From NCBI GenBank assembly GCA_036013505.1, contig CP107851.1, positions 8,108,001 to 8,172,000 of the forward strand: 64,000 nucleotides of DNA, in the 5' to 3' direction. Positions 51,438 to 59,417 of this stretch are shown here, one piece after another (position 1 is the stretch's first letter; the number at the start of each line of letters is the position of its first letter). A program made the position numbers and the translations under genes. This stretch comes from Streptomyces sp. NBC_00510. GTDB lineage: Bacteria > Actinomycetota > Actinomycetes > Streptomycetales > Streptomycetaceae. The notes beneath the pieces are model-generated. The model did not search any database and had not been told where the DNA came from. It saw nothing but the letters and a program-made list of their open reading frames with translations.

Positions 51438-52306
51438 CCCTCCGCAGCGGGCCGGCGGCCGAGCAGCCGCTCCCGCACGGCGTCGGCGGCACCGCCGCCG
51501 GCGCCCGACCGCTCCGTGCCGCCCACGCCGTCCGTGCCGCCGGTGCGGGCGGCACGGACCCGTGTCCCGCCATCCACCACCAGCTCGGCGCCCGTGATCC
51601 AAGCCGCCTCGTCGGAGGCGAGCCAGCGCACGGCCCGGGCCACGTCGCCGGGTTCGCCGATCCGTCCCATCGGCAGCCCGGCGGCGATCGCGCGCTCGGC
51701 GTCCTGCCACACGAAGCGCGCCATCTCGGTGCGCACCAGGCCGGGGGAGACCGCGTTGACCCGCACCGCCGGGCCGAGTTCGCCCGCGAGCTGCGCCGTC
51801 AGGTGCAGCAGCGCCGCCTTGCTGGTGCCGTAGGCGCCGACGTTCGGCCCGACGTGCCCGGCCCCCTCGGTGCAGACGTTGACCACCGCGCCGCCGTGCT
51901 CGCGCATCCAGACCCGCCACGCCAGCTGGGTCAGCCGCAGGGGCGCCTCGACGTTGACCGCGAACGCGGCCCGCCACTGGTCCGGGTCGGCCTCCACCAG
52001 CGGACCGTACGGAAGGTTGGTGGCGGCGTTGTTGACCAGGACGTCCAGGCCGCCGAGCGCGCGCACCGCGAGCGCCGCGCACTCCGCGAGGTGGCCGGAG
52101 TCGGCGACCGTCCCGGCCAGGGTGGCCACGGTGTGCCCGGCGGAGCGCAGCCGCCCGGCCGCCGCCTCCAGCCGGACCGGGTCGCGGGCGGTCAGCAGGA
52201 CGCGCGCGCCCGCGGCGGCCAGTTCCGCGGCGACGGCCAGGCCGATCCCGCCGGACGCGCCGGTGACCAGCGCCGCGCGTCCGGCGAGGGGGAGGGGTTC
52301 CGCCAT
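51410..52306 (-). CDS. Short-chain dehydrogenase/reductase
   Basis: 298 residues. NAD(P)-binding TGASGGIG (about 15-22), NNAA (about 91-94), catalytic YGTSK (about 159-163), and C-terminal VDGG. The usual catalytic Ser before the Tyr is in a segment reading NVCTEGAG, where Thr may replace it. A 50-residue low-complexity C-terminal extension (TGGTDGVGGTERSGAGGG region) follows the fold. It overlaps the LPMO 3' end by 28 bp, convergent. Substrate unknown. Confidence 0.9.
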   Translation of the reverse strand: MAEPLPLAGRAALVTGASGGIGLAVAAELAAAGARVLLTARDPVRLEAAAGRLRSAGHTVATLAGTVADSGHLAECAALAVRALGGLDVLVNNAATNLPYGPLVEADPDQWRAAFAVNVEAPLRLTQLAWRVWMREHGGAVVNVCTEGAGHVGPNVGAYGTSKAALLHLTAQLAGELGPAVRVNAVSPGLVRTEMARFVWQDAERAIAAGLPMGRIGEPGDVARAVRWLASDEAAWITGAELVVDGGTRVRAARTGGTDGVGGTERSGAGGGAADAVRERLLGRRPAAEGQNCTSEQA

Positions 52307-52374
52307 GGGATGACACTGCCATGACGGACCGTCAGTTTCCAGGGTGCCGGCGACCTGAGGGCAGGGGCGCGGCG

Positions 52375-52422
52375 GTCAGGGAGTCAGCGGGTCAGCGGGT
52401 CAGGGGGTCAGGGGGTCAGCGT
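52375..52422. repeat. 8-bp tandem repeats at the end of the GH16 gene
   Basis: Six units of GTCAGSGR at a strict 8-bp period (52375, 52383, 52391, 52399, 52407, 52415). The GH16 stop codon lies inside them (52408-52410), so slippage could alter the very end of the protein. Confidence 0.8.
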
Positions 52423-53703
52423 CCACTTCTGGTTGGCGCCGCCGGTGCAGGTCCACAACTGGAGCCGGGTGCCGTTGGCGGAGTTGTTGCCGGTGACGTC
52501 CAGGCACTTGTTCGCCTGCGGGTTGACGATGTCGCGCGCACCGGAGAGGACCCACTTCTGGTTGGTGCCGCCGCCGCAGTCCCACAGCTGCAGCTGGGAT
52601 CCGTCGGCGGTGCCGAAGTCCTTGACGTCCAGGCACTTGCCCAGGGCGCGCAGGGTGCCGTCGGAGGCCGCGGTCCACTGCTGGGCGGCGGTGCCGTTGC
52701 AGTCGTAGAGCTGGACGGGGGTGCCGTTGGCGGGGTTGGCCCCGGCGACGTCGACGCACTTGCCGGCCAGGCCCGTGATGCGGCCCGTCGTGCCGCCCCC
52801 GCCCCCGCTGTCGGAGGTGGTGACGCGGACGTAGTCGACGACCAGCTGCTGCGGGAAGGCGGTGCTGCCGTCGGGGTCGCCCGGCCAGTAGCCGCCCACC
52901 GCGAGGTTGAGGATGACGAAGAACGGCTTGTTGAACACCCACGGGCGGCCGCCGAGGTCGGCGGGGGTGCGCCGCTGGTAGACGGTGCCGTCGACGGACC
53001 AGCTGATGGCGTCCGGGCTCCAGTCGACGGCGAAGGTGTGGAACGCGTCGGCGAAGGCCTGGCCGCCCGGCAGGGTGTAGCCCGCCCCGATGCCGCCGGA
53101 GCCGAAGTAGTCCGGGCCGTGGATCGTGCCGTGGACGGTGCCGGGCTCGAAGCCGACGTTCTCCATGATGTCGATCTCGCCGCTGGCGGGCCAGCCGACG
53201 TCGCCGATGTCGTTGCCCAGCATCCAGAACGCGGGCCACATGCCCTGGCCGCGCGGGATCTTCATCCGGGTCTCGACGTGGCCGTAGGTGGTGGTGAAGC
53301 GGCCCGAGGTGTTGAGCCGGGCGGAGGTGTACTGGCAACTGCCGTACCAGCACTGGTAACCGGCGGGGTTCTCCCTGCGGGCGGTGATGACGAGGTGGCC
53401 CTGGCCGTCGAGGGCCGCGTTGCGGTTCCCGGCGGTGTAGTACTGCCGTTCGTGGTTGTTGACGTTGTCACCGGTCTCGATCTGCCACTTGCCACCGTCG
53501 ACGGCGCTGCCGGCCGCGCCGTCGAACTCGTCGGCGAAGGTGGTGACGGCGGCGGTGGCGGCGGGGGCCGCGGGGAGGGGGCGGTCGGCGGGACCGGTGG
53601 TGGTGAGGGCGGCGAGGGCGAGGAGTCCGGCGGTGGCGGCGGTGAGCAGGCCGCGGGCGCGCACGCGTCGGCGCGGGCGGGGGCGTGGGGGGAGTGCCTT
53701 CAC
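52408..53703 (-). CDS. Secreted GH16 endo-beta-1,3-glucanase with CBM13 (ricin-B) module
   Basis: 431 residues, GTG start. Signal sequence about 15-53; GH16 domain about 54-295 with catalytic ExDxxE (Glu176, Asp178, Glu181 in GEIDIMENVG). A Gly-rich linker (SDSGGGGGTTG) leads to a three-lobed ricin-B-type lectin with QQW/QKW repeats (about 305-431). It degrades fungal or plant beta-1,3-glucans and binds polysaccharide via the lectin module. Promoter candidate with GTTCA dyads lies 54-150 bp upstream. Confidence 0.95.
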   Translation of the reverse strand: MKALPPRPRPRRRVRARGLLTAATAGLLALAALTTTGPADRPLPAAPAATAAVTTFADEFDGAAGSAVDGGKWQIETGDNVNNHERQYYTAGNRNAALDGQGHLVITARRENPAGYQCWYGSCQYTSARLNTSGRFTTTYGHVETRMKIPRGQGMWPAFWMLGNDIGDVGWPASGEIDIMENVGFEPGTVHGTIHGPDYFGSGGIGAGYTLPGGQAFADAFHTFAVDWSPDAISWSVDGTVYQRRTPADLGGRPWVFNKPFFVILNLAVGGYWPGDPDGSTAFPQQLVVDYVRVTTSDSGGGGGTTGRITGLAGKCVDVAGANPANGTPVQLYDCNGTAAQQWTAASDGTLRALGKCLDVKDFGTADGSQLQLWDCGGGTNQKWVLSGARDIVNPQANKCLDVTGNNSANGTRLQLWTCTGGANQKWTLTP

Positions 53704-53756
53704 AGGGGCGCTGCCTTTCGGGGCGGTCGTGGGGGGTGACGGACGGAGGGCCGGGC

Positions 53757-53856
53757 ACGATAGTCATGCACCTGACATTTCTTGAACCCTCGTGCGTGGG
53801 GGCGCGGGATTCCCGTCCGTATGCGTTCAAGGCTTAGTTCACGCCGTGATTGAACT
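53757..53856. promoter_or_regulatory. GH16 gene promoter with four GTTCA/TGAAC half-sites
   Basis: On minus, TTCAAG (53786-53781) and TATCGT (53762-53757) with 18-bp spacing form a plausible promoter. CTTGAAC (53781-53787) and GTTCAAG (53825-53831) are an exact inverted pair, and AGTTCA (53836-53841) with TGAACT (53851-53856) a second one. The first half-site overlaps the -35. The remainder up to 53957 shows nothing else. Confidence 0.5.
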
Positions 53857-53957
53857 GCCGCCCCCAGGCGCCGTCAAGAGGTCTGGACCAAGAAGGGCGG
53901 GCGGGCCCGCGCGGAGTCCCGCCCGGTCCCGCCCGCCCCTGCCGGCGCCGCGACGCG

Positions 53958-54662
53958 TCACGTACCGGGCTTGCGCCCGTACACATACACGTCGTCACCG
54001 TTCTTCAGCAGGCTCCAGTACTTCTTGGCGTCCCCGCTGCGCATGTTCACGCAGCCGTGCGACCCCGGCGGCGACCACACGCTGCCCGCGATCGAGTGGA
54101 ACGCCTGCCCGCCGTCGAAGAACTGGCTGTAGGGCATGGCCACGTTGTAGAGCGTCGACCAGTGGTCCTTGTGGCGCCAGTAGATCTTCTTGGACCCGGT
54201 GCGCGTCTCGTAGCCGTTGCGGCCCGTCCGCACCGGGACCGGCCCGAACGTGAGCTTCTTGCCGTCCTGTATCCAGCTCAGCTGCCGCGTGAGGTCCACG
54301 CACGCGATCCGCCCCTTGTTCGTGGGGCACTTGCCGGCCTTGTTGGGATTGCTGCCCGCGGCCTTCTGGGCGTTCATGATCTTCATGACGCCCCAGGTCA
54401 CCGGGCCCGCGTAGCCGATGTTCGGGGATATCCCGTTCTTCGTCTGGAAGGCGCGTATCGCCTTGCAGTCGGCCGCCGACTGCTTCCCGTCCACCGGCCG
54501 CCCCAGGAACTTCTCCACTTGCTTCTGGTACGGCCCCTTGCTCGTCGTGCACGACGACGCGGCCTGCGCCGTGCCGCCCCCCGCCACGACCGGTGTCACG
54601 GCCATCACCGCCACCGCGAGGGCGGCCCCCGCCCGTCGTCCCGCTGACGCTCCCGCTCTCAT
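53958..54662 (-). CDS. Secreted L,D-transpeptidase (YkuD) with peptidoglycan-binding domain
   Basis: 234 residues. Signal peptide about 8-36; PG_binding_1-like region about 43-95 (QKQVEKFLGRPVDGKQSAAD, then AIRAFQTKNGISP); YkuD catalytic domain about 115-230 with HSIAG and the SHGCVNM signature (His202, nucleophile Cys204). Forms 3-3 cross-links or attaches proteins in the wall. The ATG complementary to 54660-54662 follows a GGGAAGGGG-like ribosome site; an in-frame upstream start would add 14 polar residues before the signal. Confidence 0.93.
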   Translation of the reverse strand: MRAGASAGRRAGAALAVAVMAVTPVVAGGGTAQAASSCTTSKGPYQKQVEKFLGRPVDGKQSAADCKAIRAFQTKNGISPNIGYAGPVTWGVMKIMNAQKAAGSNPNKAGKCPTNKGRIACVDLTRQLSWIQDGKKLTFGPVPVRTGRNGYETRTGSKKIYWRHKDHWSTLYNVAMPYSQFFDGGQAFHSIAGSVWSPPGSHGCVNMRSGDAKKYWSLLKNGDDVYVYGRKPGT

Positions 54663-54773
54663 CGCATCCCCTTCCCCGGTGAGGCCGTCGCGTGACGACC
54701 TCACCCCCTAGGACAACCGGGAGGCACCAGAGGTTGCGGAACGACCGGTACGGGAAAGGGAAGTGGCGGACCG

Positions 54774-55847
54774 TCAGCCGCGCGCGGCGCCGTCCAGGGC
54801 CTCGCGGACGATGCGCACGGCCTCCTCCGTGTCGGCCCGCGACACGTCCAGGTGGAAGACGAAGCGCAGCCGCCCGGGGTAGCCGGCGCAGTGCAGCCCG
54901 CGCCGCGCGAGGCGCTCCTGCACCTCCTCGGCGGACAGCCCCGGCGCCGGCTCGGCGAAGACCATGTTGGTCTGCGAGTCGCCCACGACCAGACCCGGCA
55001 CGCCCTTGATCCCCTCCGCGAACAGCGCCGCGTTCGCGTGGTCCTCGGCGAGCCGCGCCACCTGGTGCTCCAGCGCGTACAGCGCGCCCGCCGCAACGAT
55101 GCCCGCCTGCCGCATCCCGCCGCCGAGCGCCTTGCGCCAGCGCAGCGCCCGCGCCACGAACTCCCGGCTGCCCAGCAGCGCGGAGCCGACCGGTGCGCCC
55201 AGACCCTTGCTGAAGCAGACCGAGACGCTGTCGAAGTGGCCGGCGATCAGCCGCGCCTGCTCGTACGGGTCGCCGCCCGCGGCAACCGCCGCGTTGAACA
55301 GCCGGGCCCCGTCGAGGTGCGTGGCGAGCCCGTGCTCACGCGCCAGCCCGGTCGCGGCCCGCAGGTAGTCCGTGGGGACGACCCGGCCGCCGATGGTGTT
55401 CTCCAGGCACAGCAGCCGGGTGCGCGGGAAGTGCGGGTCGTCGGGCTTCACCGCGGCCGCGATGTCGGCCGGGTCCAGCGTCCCGTCCGCCCGGTGGGGC
55501 AGCGGCTGCGGCTGGATCCCGCCGAGCACGGCACCGCCGCCGCCCTCCCAGCGGTACACGTGCGCCGACTGCCCGGCGATGTACTCGTCACCGCGGCCGC
55601 AGTGCGTCAGCAGCGCGCACAGGTTGCTCTGCGTCCCGGACGAGACGAACAACGCGGCCTCGAAGCCGAGCCGCTCCGCGATCCGGTCCTGGAGTGCGCC
55701 CACGGTCGGGTCGTCGGCGAAGACGTCGTCGCCCACCACGGCCTCCGCCATGGCGCGGCGCATGTCCGCGCCGGGCCGTGTGACGGTGTCGCTGCGCAGG
55801 TCGATGACCCGTCCGGGCTGCTCATCGGTGACATCAGTGATCGGCAT
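54774..55847 (-). CDS. ltaE: Low-specificity threonine aldolase
   Basis: 357-residue PLP enzyme splitting L-threonine/allo-threonine to glycine and acetaldehyde. N-terminal VIDLRSDTVTRPGADMRRAM and AVVGDDVFADDPTV are family hallmarks; HLDGARLFNA holds the aspartate contacting PLP; the PLP lysine is in VCFSKGLGAPVGS. The start at 55847 is followed by MPITDVTDEQPG and then the conserved core. It is divergent from the EamA transporter unit, with only 41 bp to the proposed leader peptide start. Confidence 0.94.
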   Translation of the reverse strand: MPITDVTDEQPGRVIDLRSDTVTRPGADMRRAMAEAVVGDDVFADDPTVGALQDRIAERLGFEAALFVSSGTQSNLCALLTHCGRGDEYIAGQSAHVYRWEGGGGAVLGGIQPQPLPHRADGTLDPADIAAAVKPDDPHFPRTRLLCLENTIGGRVVPTDYLRAATGLAREHGLATHLDGARLFNAAVAAGGDPYEQARLIAGHFDSVSVCFSKGLGAPVGSALLGSREFVARALRWRKALGGGMRQAGIVAAGALYALEHQVARLAEDHANAALFAEGIKGVPGLVVGDSQTNMVFAEPAPGLSAEEVQERLARRGLHCAGYPGRLRFVFHLDVSRADTEEAVRIVREALDGAARG

Positions 55848-55876
55848 GCGTTCACCCTGCCATGCCCGCCCTTCGG

Positions 55877-55882
55877 TAGGAT
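55877..55882 (+). promoter_or_regulatory. -10 box for a leaderless leader peptide
   Basis: TAGGAT followed by exactly 6 nt and GTG at 55889. Confidence 0.5.
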
Positions 55883-55888
55883 CGTCGG

Positions 55889-55933
55889 GTGAATTGCTAC
55901 TGGCACGTCGTCCTTCCGCCGCTGTGCGCCTGA
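55889..55933 (+). CDS. Putative leader peptide upstream of the EamA transporter (14 aa)
   Basis: GTG-initiated frame encoding MNCYWHVVLPPLCA then TGA. A TAGGAT -10 box sits 6 nt upstream, so it would be translated leaderless. The first six residues pack Cys, Tyr, Trp and His, and Cys recurs near the end, as in attenuation leader peptides. A stable hairpin (55966-55994) starts 33 nt after the stop and the transporter start is 121 nt downstream. I infer a translation-dependent attenuator; no match to a described leader is known to me. Confidence 0.45.
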   Translation: MNCYWHVVLPPLCA

Positions 55934-55965
55934 CCGGGCGCACTCACTGACGACTCGGACCGCCA

Positions 55966-55994
55966 CCCCCGGCAGGCCGCCCGGCCGCCAGGGG
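55966..55994 (+). promoter_or_regulatory. Hairpin between the leader peptide and the EamA gene
   Basis: CCCC-(C)-GGC-(A)-GGCCG pairs with CGGCC-GCC-(A)-GGGG in a nearly continuous stem. It is placed as an attenuator or as a structure sequestering downstream sequence. Confidence 0.5.
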
Positions 55995-56054
55995 CAGGTG
56001 CGGTGCGCCCGTTCCGGATCCGCTTCCACCGATTCGTGACGAAAGGCCACCCCC

Positions 56055-56996
56055 GTGCCGGACCGCACCCCCTCCCTCGCCCCCGCACGCCCGCTCGCGC
56101 CCGCTGCCGCCCCCCGGCCGCGGTTCGTCCAGGGCGCGCTGCCGATCCTCGCCGCCGCCCTGCTGTGGGGCACCACCGGCACCGCCGCGTCCTTCGCGCC
56201 CGCCGGCGCCCCGCCCGCCGCGGTCGGCGGCGCCGGGCTCACCCTCGGCGGGCTCCTGCTCCTGGCCGGCGCCAGGGGCGCACGGACCCTGCTGCGCGCC
56301 GCGGGGCGCGGGGGAGGGGCGCTGCTCGCCGTCGGTGCCCTCGCCGTCGCCGGTTACCCGCTCTCCTTCTACCCGGCGGTCTCCCGTACCGGGGTCGCCG
56401 TGGCCACCGTCATCGCCCTGGGCAGCGCGCCCGTCTTCACCGGGCTGCTGGCCTGGGCGGTGGGCCTGCACCGCCCGAGCCGCCGGTGGGCCGCCGCGAC
56501 GGCCGTGGCCGTCCTCGGCTGCGGGCTGCTGGTGCTCGGCGGCGCGGACGCCGGTCCCGCCGCGCGCACGGACGCCGCGGGGGTGGCACTGGCGGCCCTG
56601 GCCGGGCTCTCGTACGCGGTGTACTCCCTGGTCGGCGGGCACTTCATCGGACGCGGGCAGGCACCGGGCGCCGTGATGGGAGTGCTCTTCGGTTCCGCCG
56701 GTCTGCTGACCCTCCCGGTGGTGCTCGCCGCGGGAGTGGTGTGGCTCGGCGCGCCGCGCGGCGCCGGGGTGGTCCTGCACCTGGCGGTGCTGACGACCTT
56801 CCTGGCCTACCGGCTGTTCGGGCGCGGACTGCGGCACACACCGGCCTCGGCCGCGACCACGCTCACCCTCGCCGAGCCCGCCGTCGCCGCCCTGCTCGGG
56901 GTGGCCGTCCTCGGGGAGCGGCCCACACCGCTGTCCTGGGCGGGACTGGCCGTCCTCGTCCTCGCCCTGGCGGTGCTGTCCCGCAGGGATCGCTGA
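56055..56996 (+). CDS. EamA/DMT-superfamily transporter
   Basis: 313 residues, GTG start with AAAGG about 8 nt upstream. Ten predicted helices in two EamA repeats (about 30-160 and 175-305), with LPILAAALLWGTTGTAASFA at helix 1 and LTLAEPAVAALLGVAVLGER near the end, the classic EamA motif. The family includes cysteine/O-acetylserine and other amino-acid exporters. A cysteine-containing leader peptide upstream is compatible with amino-acid export but does not prove it. Confidence 0.93.
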   Translation: MPDRTPSLAPARPLAPAAAPRPRFVQGALPILAAALLWGTTGTAASFAPAGAPPAAVGGAGLTLGGLLLLAGARGARTLLRAAGRGGGALLAVGALAVAGYPLSFYPAVSRTGVAVATVIALGSAPVFTGLLAWAVGLHRPSRRWAAATAVAVLGCGLLVLGGADAGPAARTDAAGVALAALAGLSYAVYSLVGGHFIGRGQAPGAVMGVLFGSAGLLTLPVVLAAGVVWLGAPRGAGVVLHLAVLTTFLAYRLFGRGLRHTPASAATTLTLAEPAVAALLGVAVLGERPTPLSWAGLAVLVLALAVLSRRDR

Positions 56997-57013
56997 CGGA
57001 CGGACGGGCGGAC

Positions 57014-57029
57014 GGCGCGGGCCCGCGCC
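57014..57029. terminator. GC palindrome after the EamA gene
   Basis: GGCGCGGGCCCGCGCC, a perfect 16-bp palindrome between convergent genes, 18 bp after the EamA stop. Possible terminator stem. Confidence 0.45.
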
Positions 57030-57035
57030 GGCGGT

Positions 57036-57215
57036 TCACTTGGGCGGGATGTCGTCCGTGCGCTCGCCCTCCGCCTGGGAGGGGGTCGTCCGGGGCACGT
57101 CCGGGTGGATCTCCATCGTGCTTCGCTCGGCGTCGTCGTAGATCCGTTCGCCCTCCGCCTGGGAGGGGGTCTCCGCGTAGAGGTACGGATCGGCGTCCGA
57201 GGAATTGGACTTCAT
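57036..57215 (-). CDS. Small hydrophilic protein with duplicated TPSQAEGER motif
   Basis: 59 residues, acidic and without hydrophobic segments, probably disordered. TPSQAEGER occurs twice (about residues 17-25 and 46-54), encoded by a 27-bp direct repeat (57061-57087 and 57145-57171, one mismatch). AGGAGG lies a few bases before the ATG complementary to 57213-57215, giving strong translational support. No known family; cf. small streptomycete stress-type proteins. Confidence 0.7.
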   Translation of the reverse strand: MKSNSSDADPYLYAETPSQAEGERIYDDAERSTMEIHPDVPRTTPSQAEGERTDDIPPK

Positions 57216-57253
57216 GGCGGACCTCCTACGGTCGCTGCCTCCATCCTGCTCCC

Positions 57254-57943
57254 TCAGGCCCGGCGGGGCGAGACCAGGAGGAACGCCCGCCGCCGGCGGT
57301 CGTGGTGGAGGGTGCACTGCCAGCCGTACGCCTCCAGGACGCCCTGGCACCGGGCCAGCTCGGCCTCGGCGGTGCCGGGGGCGTCCCCGGCGGGGGAGTG
57401 CCAGGACACCTCGGCGACCCCGCTCTGGGCGGCGGGCGCGACGGCGTAGCCGGCGGCCGGGGGCCGCCCGGCGGTGTCGCGCGCGGACGGTGGCCGTCCG
57501 GCCGCCTCCAGGGCCAGGGCCACCGCGTGGACGTGGCGCTCGCGTTCCCAGGGCGCGGGCCGCGTGGTGTCGCCGTCCTGCAGGACGCGGCGGATCTCCA
57601 GCAGCCCCGACCAGGCCGATGCGACCTCGGCGGCGCGACCGGGGGCGGCGGCGCCCGTGCCGTGCCCGTCGTCGGCCGCGAAGCCGCGCTCGGCGGGCCC
57701 GGTGCGAGGTTCCGGCTCCGTCCGTGGCGTCGCCCCGGCCTCCGGGTGGGGGAGTTCTACGCGGGCCAGTTCCGAGCGCACCCGGCGGCCCTCCTGGGTG
57801 AGGTACCAGGCGCCGGTGCGGCCGTACCGCACGGCGAGGCCCTGCCTGGCCAGCGCCGCGCAGGTCGGTTCGCGCGCGCCCAGCTGCCCGGTGTTGGCGT
57901 CGGACTCCAGCAGGGCTCGGCGCTGCACGGCGGTCAGGGTCAT
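57254..57943 (-). CDS. Protein with N-terminal winged-helix-like region, function unknown
   Basis: 229 residues. The N-terminal ~65 (LTAVQRRALLESDANTGQLG, LARQGLAVRYGRTGAWYLTQ, EGRRVRSEL) look like a small winged helix with a beta-wing. A low-complexity linker (about 70-100) precedes a C-terminal part with GVLEAYGWQCTLHHDRRRRA. It is divergent from the SOS-box-associated gene with 90 bp between starts. A transcription-factor role is plausible but not certain. Confidence 0.72.
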   Translation of the reverse strand: MTLTAVQRRALLESDANTGQLGAREPTCAALARQGLAVRYGRTGAWYLTQEGRRVRSELARVELPHPEAGATPRTEPEPRTGPAERGFAADDGHGTGAAAPGRAAEVASAWSGLLEIRRVLQDGDTTRPAPWERERHVHAVALALEAAGRPPSARDTAGRPPAAGYAVAPAAQSGVAEVSWHSPAGDAPGTAEAELARCQGVLEAYGWQCTLHHDRRRRAFLLVSPRRA

Positions 57944-57984
57944 GCGACGACCCTATGAGCCGGACGCGGGGACCTGGAATGCCC

Positions 57985-58011
57985 TACACTCGAATTCGAG
58001 CAGTTGTTCGA
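57985..58011 (+). promoter_or_regulatory. SOS-box-like operator and -10 upstream of the Y-family-like gene
   Basis: TACACT (57985-57990, -10-like) is followed by the 12-bp palindrome CTCGAATTCGAG (57989-58000) and by TCGAGCAGTTGTTCGA (57996-58011). The latter fits the Gram-positive/actinobacterial LexA box CGAAC-N4-GTTCG with one mismatch. The operator covers the predicted transcription start, consistent with repression. Confidence 0.65.
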
Positions 58012-58033
58012 ACGAGGTGGAGGCGGGCAGACC

Positions 58034-59029
58034 ATGGTCGAGGCCGAGCCGCACCAGGACCCCGGGCCCTGCGTGCTCTACATCCGCTGCGGCGGGACCG
58101 ACCCGGCGACACTCGCGGCGCTGGCCGGGCTCGTCGGCCGGTTCACCCCTGTCGTCCGCGCCGAGCCGCCGGACGCGGTCGTGGCCGACGTGCGTTCCGC
58201 GGTGAGCTTCTACGGGCTGCTGCCCGAGCAGCTCGCCCTCATGATCAGCACCCGGGCCTCCGCCCTGTACGACGTGGGCCTCACGATCGGCGTCGCCGGG
58301 AGCCGCACGGTCGCCGCCATGGCCGCGTACGACGTCCTGGTCGGCCGGATCCGGGCCGTCGACTCCGACCCGCGGGCCGTCGCCGACTTCCTGCGCGCCA
58401 AGCCGGTCACGGCGCTCCCCGGGATCACGGCGGAGGCCGTCCGTGCACTGGTCGCAGCCGGGCTGGACACCGTCGGCAGGGTCGCCGCCGCGCCGCTGCC
58501 CGACGTCCAGGCGATCCTCGGCGCCGCTCCCGGGCGCGGCGTGTGGGAACGCGCGCACGGTCTCGACCCCGCCCCGATCACCCCCGGGCACCCGCCCGGT
58601 TCGCTCGCCGCCGACCGCCTGTTCACCGCCGACGCCACCGACCGGGGCGCGCTGAGCCGGGCCGTCCTCGAACTCGGGCTCGGCCTCGGTGACCGGCTGC
58701 GCAGCACCGGCCGCACCGCCACCGGGCTCACCCTGACCGTGCGGCTCGCCGGCGGCTCGTCCGTCAGCCGCAGCCGCACCCTGCCGGAGCCCACCTCCGA
58801 CCCCGGCGAACTCGCCGAGGCCGCCTACGCCATGCACGAGGCCCTCGGCCCGCACGGCGACCCCGTGCGCGCAGTGGCCCTGCGGGCCGAGGGGCTGTCC
58901 GCCGCCGACCCGCGGCGGTCCCGCCCCGTGCCGGTGGGGGCGGTCCGGGGACGGGCCGTGCTGCCGTCGACCTTCGCCGATCCGCCCGCGCCCGGCCCCG
59001 CTCAGGAGGAGCGCCGGCTGTCCTCGTGA
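58034..59029 (+). CDS. Y-family DNA polymerase-like protein lacking catalytic acids (ImuB/DinB-related)
   Basis: 331 residues. The fold order of Y-family polymerases is recognisable: VLYIRCGG strand, SFYGLLPEQLALMISTRASA, TIGVAGSRTVAAMAA (palm), helix-hairpin-helix PVTALPGITAEAVRALVAAG and a little-finger-like C-terminus (ADRLFTADATDRGALSRAVL). The metal-binding DxD and DE motifs are replaced (IRCGG for VDMDAF; VVADVRSAVSF for the SIDE region). It is probably a non-catalytic adaptor like ImuB. GGAGGCG precedes the ATG at 58034. The LexA-like box suggests DNA-damage induction. Confidence 0.78.
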   Translation: MVEAEPHQDPGPCVLYIRCGGTDPATLAALAGLVGRFTPVVRAEPPDAVVADVRSAVSFYGLLPEQLALMISTRASALYDVGLTIGVAGSRTVAAMAAYDVLVGRIRAVDSDPRAVADFLRAKPVTALPGITAEAVRALVAAGLDTVGRVAAAPLPDVQAILGAAPGRGVWERAHGLDPAPITPGHPPGSLAADRLFTADATDRGALSRAVLELGLGLGDRLRSTGRTATGLTLTVRLAGGSSVSRSRTLPEPTSDPGELAEAAYAMHEALGPHGDPVRAVALRAEGLSAADPRRSRPVPVGAVRGRAVLPSTFADPPAPGPAQEERRLSS

Positions 59030-59214
59030 AGCGCCTCCAGCACGGCGGCCATCACCTCCGCGCCGTCCAGCGGACGCGGCAGCGGGCCGCGCCGGGCTCG
59101 CGCCATGTCCGCGAAGCACGCGTCGCACACGGCGAGCGGGAGGTGGCGGATGCCGCAGTCGCGGACGGTGTCGTCCTCCCGCCCGCAGACATCGCACCCC
59201 GAGGATGTCGCCAT
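59002..59214 (-). CDS. Small zinc-ribbon protein
   Basis: 70 residues with CDVCG near residue 8 and CDACF near residue 32, plus a middle Cys in VRDCGIRHLPLAVC: a CxxC...CxxC zinc site. The C-terminal helix is GAEVMAAVLEALHEDSRR. Overlaps the 3' end of the polymerase-like gene by 28 bp, convergent. The short-Zn-finger style resembles regulatory or RNA-binding microproteins; no specific role. Confidence 0.72.
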   Translation of the reverse strand: MATSSGCDVCGREDDTVRDCGIRHLPLAVCDACFADMARARRGPLPRPLDGAEVMAAVLEALHEDSRRSS

Positions 59215-59417
59215 GTGTTCGATGGTGCCCCGTCCCGGCGATTCGCGACAGGGCGCGACCGATTGGCGACGTGCCGTCAGCAACCCCTCGGCCGTGGGTA
59301 CTTGAGCTGGTCCGGGTCTGCGTCCTGAGCACGGGCAGAGCGCCGGTTGCGAGGTGGGAGGGACGGGATGAGGGTGGGAAGGGGGAACATCCGATCGAGA
59401 TCCGAACGGAGCTTCTC

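Noticed and set aside
52375..52422. Possible CRISPR-like array
   Set aside because: The period is only 8 bp with no spacers; it is a simple tandem repeat at a gene end.
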